Assembly (NCBI GenBank): GCA_019634915.1
Contig: JAHCAN010000006.1
Span: 1 to 64,000 of the forward strand
DNA: 64,000 nucleotides
Reading direction: 5' to 3'
From: Steroidobacteraceae bacterium
Lineage (GTDB): Bacteria; Pseudomonadota; Gammaproteobacteria; Steroidobacterales; Steroidobacteraceae
This document shows positions 59,041 to 64,000 of the stretch, in pieces (position 1 is the first letter of the stretch; every line of letters starts with the position of its first letter). The notes beneath the pieces were generated by a model. That model saw only the letters and a program-made list of their open reading frames with translations. It was not told the DNA's origin and made no database searches. The position numbers and the translations under genes are program-made.

Positions 59041-60030
59041 ATGACTGAATCTTATCAAACGCTCGATACTATTAGCTGCTCTAATTTCAGGCCATACGGT
59101 GGGGGTCTTCGCCTCCTGCGACGCGGACTCGCGGCGCTGTTGATGGCGATACCGCTCGCACTCGTCGGCAGCTGTCAGGCGACGACGCAAGCCCCCGGCA
59201 CCGAGTTCACCGATTGCGAGAGCTGCCCGGTGATGGTCGTGGTCGCGCCCGGCCGCTTCATGATGGGATCCGACGAAGGCGAAGAAGGGCGCCCGAACGG
59301 CCCGGTGCACGAGGTCACGATCGGGTACCCGCTCGCCGTCGGCAAATTCGAAGTCACCGTCGCGCAGTTCCGCCGGTTCGTCGAGGAATCGGGACACCAG
59401 CCTGGTGAGCCCTGCATCGTGTTCACCGACAAGTGGGAACCCGTGCCGGGCACGGGTTGGCACAATCCCGGCTTCGGACGCGCGCCGCTCGACGATGAGC
59501 CGGTGGGCTGCATCAGCTGGCTCGATGCGAAGGCCTATGCGGCCTGGCTGTCCCGCAGGACCGGCAAGCCCTACCGTCTTCCGTCGGAAGCGGAATGGGA
59601 ATACTTCGCGCGCGCGGGCACGACGACCCGCTACTTCTGGGGCGACAGCGACGAGGGGATATGCCAGCGCATCAACCTCTTCGACCGATCCGGCCGCAAG
59701 GCGTCCGCGCTTTCATACATACCCGCCGAATGCGACGATGGCCATGCGTTCGCAGCGCCAGTGGGCAGCTTCCCGCCGAACCCGTTCGGCCTCCACGACA
59801 CGACCGGCAATGTGTGGGAGTGGACCGAGGATTGCTACGCGGTTCCCTATCCGGAACGCCCCGCGGATGGCAGCAGCTACCAGGTGGATGGGCCTTGCGA
59901 ACTGCGATCCATTCGTGGCGGCAGCTGGATCACGAGCCCTCCGCGCCAACGCCCGGCGTGGCGGGGCCGCGATCCCGAAGCGCTGGTCTTCAGTCCTTTC
60001 GGCTTGCGCGTCGTGCGCGAGCTGCGATGA
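59041..60030 (+). CDS. SUMF1/FGE-sulfatase-domain protein, probable lipoprotein, no catalytic Cys pair
   Basis: A 329-residue protein. The N-terminus has a basic and hydrophobic stretch (LRLLRRGLAALLMAIPLALVGSC) with a possible lipobox Cys. The domain is clearly formylglycine-generating-enzyme-like: PGRFMMGSDEGEEGRPNGPVHEVTIG, PVGCISWLDAKAYAAWLSRRTGKPYRLPSEAEWEYFARAG, NVWEWTEDC and RSIRGGSW. After RGGSW, where true FGE has its copper-binding cysteines, the sequence is ITSPPRQRPAWRGRDPEAL without Cys. An FGE reaction is therefore unlikely, and it may be a binding or structural relative. The start could lie further in. Confidence 0.82.
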   Translation: MTESYQTLDTISCSNFRPYGGGLRLLRRGLAALLMAIPLALVGSCQATTQAPGTEFTDCESCPVMVVVAPGRFMMGSDEGEEGRPNGPVHEVTIGYPLAVGKFEVTVAQFRRFVEESGHQPGEPCIVFTDKWEPVPGTGWHNPGFGRAPLDDEPVGCISWLDAKAYAAWLSRRTGKPYRLPSEAEWEYFARAGTTTRYFWGDSDEGICQRINLFDRSGRKASALSYIPAECDDGHAFAAPVGSFPPNPFGLHDTTGNVWEWTEDCYAVPYPERPADGSSYQVDGPCELRSIRGGSWITSPPRQRPAWRGRDPEALVFSPFGLRVVRELR

Positions 60031-60041
60031 GACTGCAGTGA

Positions 60042-60503
60042 CTACGGCAGCTTCGCGGCGACGGCCTCGATCTCGATGCGCACATCCGGCGTGGCCAGGG
60101 CTTTGACGTACACCAGCGTGCCCGCCTGCTTGCCGGACGGGTTGTACTTGCGGCCCGCCTCGATCAGCGCACCGACGTCGGCCGGGTCGATCAGGTACAC
60201 GGTGGTCTTGACCAGGTCGGCCATGGACATGCCCGCATCCGCCAGCGAGCGCGCGATCTTCTGATAGACGATCTCCGCCTGGGTGCGCGCATCGGCCGGC
60301 GTCCGGCCTTCCGCGTCGGTCGCGGTCTGCCCGCTGATGTAGAGGATCCTGGAACCGGGCGGAATCTCCACCGTTCGATGGGTGTAGCCGCCGGTCGGAT
60401 TGCGCAGCACGTTGCCCGATGAGGGCTGCGTCTCCTCCGCCCCTCCGGTCGCCGCGAACGAAGTGGCGGTCAACGCGATCAGCACGGGGACACAGTATCG
60501 CAT
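60042..60503 (-). CDS. Secreted RidA/YjgF-family protein
   Basis: A 153-residue protein with a signal peptide (MRYCVPVLIALTATSFAATGGAEE) and a RidA domain: ILYISGQTATDAEGRTPADARTQAEIVYQKIARSLADAGMSMADLVKTTVYLID ends the first half. The C-terminal half has GTLVYVKALATPDVRIEIEAVA, which keeps the Arg of the imine-deaminase site. Cytoplasmic RidA removes reactive enamines; an exported form must act on another substrate in the periplasm. It follows the acyl-CoA ligase gene by 37 bases. Confidence 0.88.
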   Translation of the reverse strand: MRYCVPVLIALTATSFAATGGAEETQPSSGNVLRNPTGGYTHRTVEIPPGSRILYISGQTATDAEGRTPADARTQAEIVYQKIARSLADAGMSMADLVKTTVYLIDPADVGALIEAGRKYNPSGKQAGTLVYVKALATPDVRIEIEAVAAKLP

Positions 60504-60540
60504 CGGGATTCTCCGGTTCGGGGCGGACGGCGCGAGCCGC

Positions 60541-62208
60541 TCATCTGTACTGGGCTCTGAGCGCTTTCTTGTCGAGCTTGCCGACGCTGGTGCGCGGCAG
60601 CGCATCGACCAGCTCGATCCGGTCGGGCAGCGCATACCTCGGGATCGTGCCGGCCGCCACATGGGTCTCGAGGTGGGCGGTGATGTCATCGAGTGTCGGC
60701 GGACCACCTGCCCCGCTGCGCGGCACGATCACGGCCAGCGGCCGCTCGCCCCAGCGCTGATCCTGTACCGCGATCACGGCGACTTCGGCGACGCCCGGAT
60801 GCCGCGCGATCAGCTCCTCGAGCTGCAGCGAGGAGATCCACTCGCCGCCGCTCTTGATCATGTCCTTCGCGCGATCGCGGATCTGCACGTAGCCGGCCGG
60901 ATCGATGCTCGCAATGTCCCGCGTATGCAGGTAGCCGTCGGCCCACAACTGCGCCGAGGCGGCCGGGTCTCCGACGTAGCCGGCCGTCAGCCACGGCGCG
61001 CGGACCACCAGTTCGCCGACCGTGCGCCCGTCATGCGGCACATCGTTCATCTGCTCGTCGACGATACGCAGGTCCACGAGCGGCAGCGGCAGGCCGGTGA
61101 GGCAGCGCGTCGCGACCTCGTCGTTGCCCACCTCGTCATCAGCCGGCCGGTCGTCACCGGATCCGCTCCCGCTCCGTTGCAGCAGCCGGTTGGCCAGCAG
61201 GAACGGGCAGGTCTCGGACATGCCGTAGGCGGCGAACACGTCGATGCCGCGATCGAGCGCCTGGCGCGCGAGCGCCGTGCTCATCGCCGAACCGCCCACC
61301 GTGATCTTCCAGCCGCTGAAATCGGTGTTCGCCGCCGACGGCGCCGACAGCAGCATCTGCAGGATCGTCGGCACGCAATGGGAATACGTCACCTGCTCGC
61401 GGCGGCGCAGCGCGAGGATCCGGTCGGCATCGTAGCGCCCGGGATAGACCTGCTTCAGCCCGAGCAGCGTCGCGACATAGGGCAGCCCCCAGGCGTGCAC
61501 GTGGAACATCGGCGTGAGCGGCATGTAGACGTCGCCGTGGCGCACGGACTGGCCGAACTGCGGGCTCGCGAGCGCACCGAGCACGCCGAGCGTGTGCAGG
61601 ACCAGCTGCCGGTGGCTGAAGCACACGGCCTTCGGCGAGCCGGTCGTGCCGGTCGTGTAGAACGTGGTCGCCACCGCATTCTCGTCGAACTCGGGGAACG
61701 GGAAGTCCGCCGTTTCGCGGGCGAGCAGCGCTTCGTACTCGCCGGCCACGCCCGCCGGATCCACGCCGGCGGCGGGCTCGAGCACGACGATGTGTCTGAG
61801 GCGCGGCAGCGTGCCGCGCAGCCGCATCGCCAGCTCGAGGAAGTCCGCGTGGACCAGCAATACCTCGGCCTGCGCATGATCCAGCGTCTCGCGGATCTGC
61901 GCGGCCGACAGGCGCAGGTTCACCGTCATCAGCACGGCACCCATCATCGGCACCGCGAAATACGCTTCGAGGTAGCGATGGCTGTCCCAGTCCATCACCG
62001 CGACCGTCGTGCCCTCGGCGACGCCGAGGCGCGCGAGGCCGGACGCGAGGCGCCCGATGCGTTGCCGCAGCGTCCGATAGTCGTAGCGCAACTCGCCGCG
62101 ATAGACGATTTCCTGCGCCGGCGACACCGCGAGCGGCGTGCGCAGCAGCTTGCCGACCAGCAGCGGCTCGGCGGCGCGCCCGCCGGGCACGTCGAGCAGC
62201 CGGATCAT
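60541..62208 (-). CDS. Acyl-CoA ligase (AMP-binding, long/medium-chain type)
   Basis: A 555-residue ANL-superfamily enzyme. The P-loop is FYTTGTTGSPKAVCFSHRQ. LTPMFHVHAWGLPYVATLLG follows, then AAYGMSETCPFL (A5), HTRDIASIDPAGYVQIRDRAKDMIKSGGEWIS (A7-A8) and the catalytic Lys in RTSVGKLDKKALR (A10). It should activate a carboxylic acid to its CoA ester and could supply the acyl-CoA dehydrogenase gene product. The isochorismatase gene ends two bases upstream of its start. Confidence 0.93.
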   Translation of the reverse strand: MIRLLDVPGGRAAEPLLVGKLLRTPLAVSPAQEIVYRGELRYDYRTLRQRIGRLASGLARLGVAEGTTVAVMDWDSHRYLEAYFAVPMMGAVLMTVNLRLSAAQIRETLDHAQAEVLLVHADFLELAMRLRGTLPRLRHIVVLEPAAGVDPAGVAGEYEALLARETADFPFPEFDENAVATTFYTTGTTGSPKAVCFSHRQLVLHTLGVLGALASPQFGQSVRHGDVYMPLTPMFHVHAWGLPYVATLLGLKQVYPGRYDADRILALRRREQVTYSHCVPTILQMLLSAPSAANTDFSGWKITVGGSAMSTALARQALDRGIDVFAAYGMSETCPFLLANRLLQRSGSGSGDDRPADDEVGNDEVATRCLTGLPLPLVDLRIVDEQMNDVPHDGRTVGELVVRAPWLTAGYVGDPAASAQLWADGYLHTRDIASIDPAGYVQIRDRAKDMIKSGGEWISSLQLEELIARHPGVAEVAVIAVQDQRWGERPLAVIVPRSGAGGPPTLDDITAHLETHVAAGTIPRYALPDRIELVDALPRTSVGKLDKKALRAQYR

Positions 62209-62210
62209 TC

Positions 62211-62882
62211 TCAGCCGGCCGCGTTCCAGGTGGCGATGATTTCGGCCACCGTCGGGCAGGGCGTGCGGCCGAGCCAGCCGGCCATCACGCGATCGTGCCG
62301 CTCCCGGCTGGTCGAGCCGATCACATCCTTCGCGAGCACGGTGTAGTAGTCGGCGTCACGCGCGGCGCGGATCGTGCTCTCGACGCAACCCTCGGTCACC
62401 TGCCCGGCAATGATCAGCGTCCTGATGCCGCGCTGCTTCAGCAGGAACTCGAGGACCGTGTCCTTGAAGCACGACGCGCGGTACTTGCGAAACACGTGGT
62501 CGGTCGGCTCGACGACCATGTCCTCGTACAGCTCGGCGCCCCAGGTGTCCTCGATCGTGTAGAACCGTTCCTGGTCGAGCGCCTTCAGCCCGGCGTTGGC
62601 GTGCATCGCCAGCCACATCGGCGAATCGGTCGTGAAGCCCTTGCCGATCACGAACTGCGAGAAGAACACCGTCACGCCGCTGGCACGCGCCGCGGCGGTC
62701 AGCTGGTTGATCGACCCGGTCATTTCCCGGGTCATCGACACGTCGAGCTTCAGCGCCTCCGCGTAATAGCCTTTCGGGTGGCAGAAGTCGTTCTGCTGGT
62801 CGATCACCAGCACGGCCGTGTGGACCGGGTCGATGAGCTCGCCCAGCTCGGTGAAGAATTCACGATTGCCAATCTTTTTCAT
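62211..62882 (-). CDS. Isochorismatase-family cysteine hydrolase
   Basis: A 223-residue alpha/beta hydrolase of the isochorismatase fold. The triad is visible as Asp28 (VLVIDQQNDFC), Lys133 (VFRKYRASCF) and Cys166 (GQVTEGCVESTIRAARD). Members hydrolyse amides such as N-carbamoylsarcosine, nicotinamide or biuret; the pocket residues do not tell which. The start lies 9 bases after the stop of the DapA-like gene, in one operon. Confidence 0.88.
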   Translation of the reverse strand: MKKIGNREFFTELGELIDPVHTAVLVIDQQNDFCHPKGYYAEALKLDVSMTREMTGSINQLTAAARASGVTVFFSQFVIGKGFTTDSPMWLAMHANAGLKALDQERFYTIEDTWGAELYEDMVVEPTDHVFRKYRASCFKDTVLEFLLKQRGIRTLIIAGQVTEGCVESTIRAARDADYYTVLAKDVIGSTSRERHDRVMAGWLGRTPCPTVAEIIATWNAAG

Positions 62883-62891
62883 GTTCCGCTC

Positions 62892-63806
62892 TCAGTCGAG
62901 ATAGTTCTTGAGGACCGCGTCGATCGCCTTGCGCTCCTCGGCGCGCGCCGGGAACATCGGCATGCGGATGTTCGGCGTCGGAATCCACCCGGCCGCGTGC
63001 AGCGCGTACTTGAGGCGCGCCGACCAGCGGTAGCTGGGCCGGCCGTAGATCGCGTCCGAAAGCGGCATCAGGCGCGCCGCGGCCGCGCGCGCACCGACGA
63101 GGTCATCGGCCCAGAGGCGGTCCTGCAGCGCCTTCACCGGCTTGACGAAATTGGCGAGGCCGATCGTGCAGCCGTCGGCACCCAGCGCGTAATTGCCGAA
63201 CAGGCCGCAGTCGGTCGCGCTGAACACGGCCAGTTTCGGGTTGGCCTCACGCAGCACCACGAGGTCGCGCTCGTACTCGATGGCGTCCTCGACCTCCTGC
63301 TTGATGCCCATGACGTTCGGCAGCGATGCGACCGCCTTCAGCACGTGGCGCGGCATCATCAGGTTGGTCAGCGGGCGGTACTGCATGAACCACATCGGAA
63401 TCGGCGTGAGCTCTGCCGCCCGGCGGTAGTAGTCGATCACCGCCTCGGGCGCGAACTGGAATGCGCCGCGCGCGAACGAGAACGGCGAGAACACCAGCAC
63501 CGCATCGGCGCCGCACTCGGCCGCCGACTCGCACTGCGCCGCGAACTTGCGGCCGAGCCCCTGCGTGTGCACGCCGGCGATGATCGGCACGTCCTTGCCG
63601 ACGGCGGCACGGACGGTCCTGATCGCCTCGCGGCGCTCGTCGCCGCTCAGCACGCTCAGTTCGCCCGTATGGCCGTTGACCAGGAAGCCGCCGGCGCCGT
63701 CGCGCACCTGGCGCCTGGCGAGATCCCCCATCACGTCGAAGAGAATCGAATTGTCGTCGTCCTGCGGCGCGACGATCGCGGGGAATACACCTCTGTATGT
63801 CTTCAT
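62892..63806 (-). CDS. DapA-family class I aldolase/lyase
   Basis: A 304-residue (alpha/beta)8 barrel of the dihydrodipicolinate synthase/N-acetylneuraminate lyase family. FLVNGHTGELSVLSGDER has the NGxxGE signature at 44-49, Tyr143 (FMQYRPL) is the proton relay and Lys169 (NVMGIKQEVED) forms the Schiff base. The usual YYN or YYH context is changed to MQY. The length is slightly over DapA and the operon partners are catabolic, so a hydratase-aldolase or lyase role in degradation is more likely than lysine synthesis. GGAG nine bases upstream supports the ATG at 63806. Confidence 0.88.
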   Translation of the reverse strand: MKTYRGVFPAIVAPQDDDNSILFDVMGDLARRQVRDGAGGFLVNGHTGELSVLSGDERREAIRTVRAAVGKDVPIIAGVHTQGLGRKFAAQCESAAECGADAVLVFSPFSFARGAFQFAPEAVIDYYRRAAELTPIPMWFMQYRPLTNLMMPRHVLKAVASLPNVMGIKQEVEDAIEYERDLVVLREANPKLAVFSATDCGLFGNYALGADGCTIGLANFVKPVKALQDRLWADDLVGARAAAARLMPLSDAIYGRPSYRWSARLKYALHAAGWIPTPNIRMPMFPARAEERKAIDAVLKNYLD

Positions 63807-63823
63807 CTGTCACTTCTCCAGCA

Positions 63824-64000
63824 TCAACTCGGCTTGTCCGAACCCAGATCGGTGGCGAGCGGGCCCAGCGTCATCAGGCGGCGCGCCGGCCAGGCCGGCA
63901 AGGTCCAACCCGTTTCGCGCAGCACGCAGCTCGTCACCTCGGCGGGCCCGAGGAGTCCGAGCTCCTCGTCGGGCGCATCGCCGAACTCGACCGTCGCCGA
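63824..64000 (-). CDS. C-terminal end of an unidentified protein
   Basis: The last 58 codons of a frame that enters from the right edge: SATVEFGDAPDEELGLLGPA, then EVTSCVLRETGWTLPAWPAR, and the end LMTLGPLATDLGSDKPS. The stop lies 17 bases before the start of the DapA-like gene, so it belongs to the same operon. The fragment is too short for me to assign a family. Confidence 0.6.
   Translation of the reverse strand, partial: SATVEFGDAPDEELGLLGPAEVTSCVLRETGWTLPAWPARRLMTLGPLATDLGSDKPS

Noticed and set aside
59053-59068. TATC-N8-GATA as a LysR binding site
   Set aside because: It lies inside the predicted coding sequence of the SUMF1-domain gene and the spacing does not fit the common T-N11-A or ATC-N9-GAT forms. 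It stays possible only if that gene starts further in.

Overview
The window is GC-rich DNA from what looks like a gammaproteobacterium. The block tRNA-Tyr, tRNA-Gly, tRNA-Thr, tuf, tRNA-Trp, secE, nusG, rplKAJL, rpoB, rpoC is in the order usual for Gamma- and Betaproteobacteria. A fimU-pilVWX-pilY1-pilE minor pilin operon, RluB, a fused CysNC, a cysteine synthase next to a serine/homoserine acyltransferase, and a birA-coaX pair point to the Xanthomonadales/Steroidobacterales neighbourhood. That placement is an inference from gene content. No 16S rRNA is present to settle it.

Layout. 1-9423 (minus): transcription/translation core, starting inside rpoC and ending at a strong promoter in front of tRNA-Tyr, with an L10 autoregulatory leader before rplJ. 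9502-15106 (minus): one tightly overlapping run of rluB, a secreted SRPBCC protein, a small secreted protein and hutU-hutI-hutG (histidine degradation, no hutH in view). 15170-17178 (plus): cysK overlapping a MetX-like acyltransferase, probably the O-succinylserine route to cysteine. 17556-24528 (plus): type IV pilus minor pilin operon with an unrecognised secreted protein between pilX and pilY1 and calcium-loop motifs in PilW and PilY1. 24563-28524 (plus): secreted DNase-I-fold enzyme, PilZ protein, UppP, a Tat-exported flavin oxidase and a Gly-rich membrane protein.

28573-32213 is a 3.6-kb integrated element at the 3' end of a tRNA-Thr(TGT) gene. It carries a RelE/HigA-type toxin-antitoxin pair, a Rep_trans/MobT-type initiator preceded by a 108-bp nested inverted repeat, an excisionase-like protein and a tyrosine recombinase. 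A degenerate 36/38 copy of the tRNA 3' end marks the far boundary, and a second tRNA-3'-like remnant lies inside it.

32250-36266 (minus) is an overlapping ctlX-plsY-birA-coaX-SPOR run. 36506-41076 has aqpZ, the sulfate activation genes cysDNC and divergent cysB. 41186-44132 is a MarR-EmrA-EmrB efflux operon. 44112-48061 holds a DUF3187 protein, a lipoprotein and a gamma-glutamyltransferase homologue.

48131-64000 is a catabolic-looking accessory region. Its centre is a minus-strand operon for a periplasmic type II DMSO-reductase-family molybdoenzyme: Tat-exported alpha subunit, TorD-like chaperone and four-cluster Fe-S beta subunit. In the place where the haem-b gamma subunit is normally found there is a gene that fuses a 12-helix MFS transporter, a 13th helix and a cytochrome c domain. 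An acyl-CoA dehydrogenase follows. A LysR regulator, an acyl-CoA ligase, an isochorismatase-family hydrolase, a DapA-family lyase and a secreted RidA-like protein are nearby. A plausible reading is water-dependent C-H hydroxylation of an imported organic substrate, with electrons leaving to the fused cytochrome c and the product being CoA-activated and oxidised. The substrate cannot be read from the sequence.
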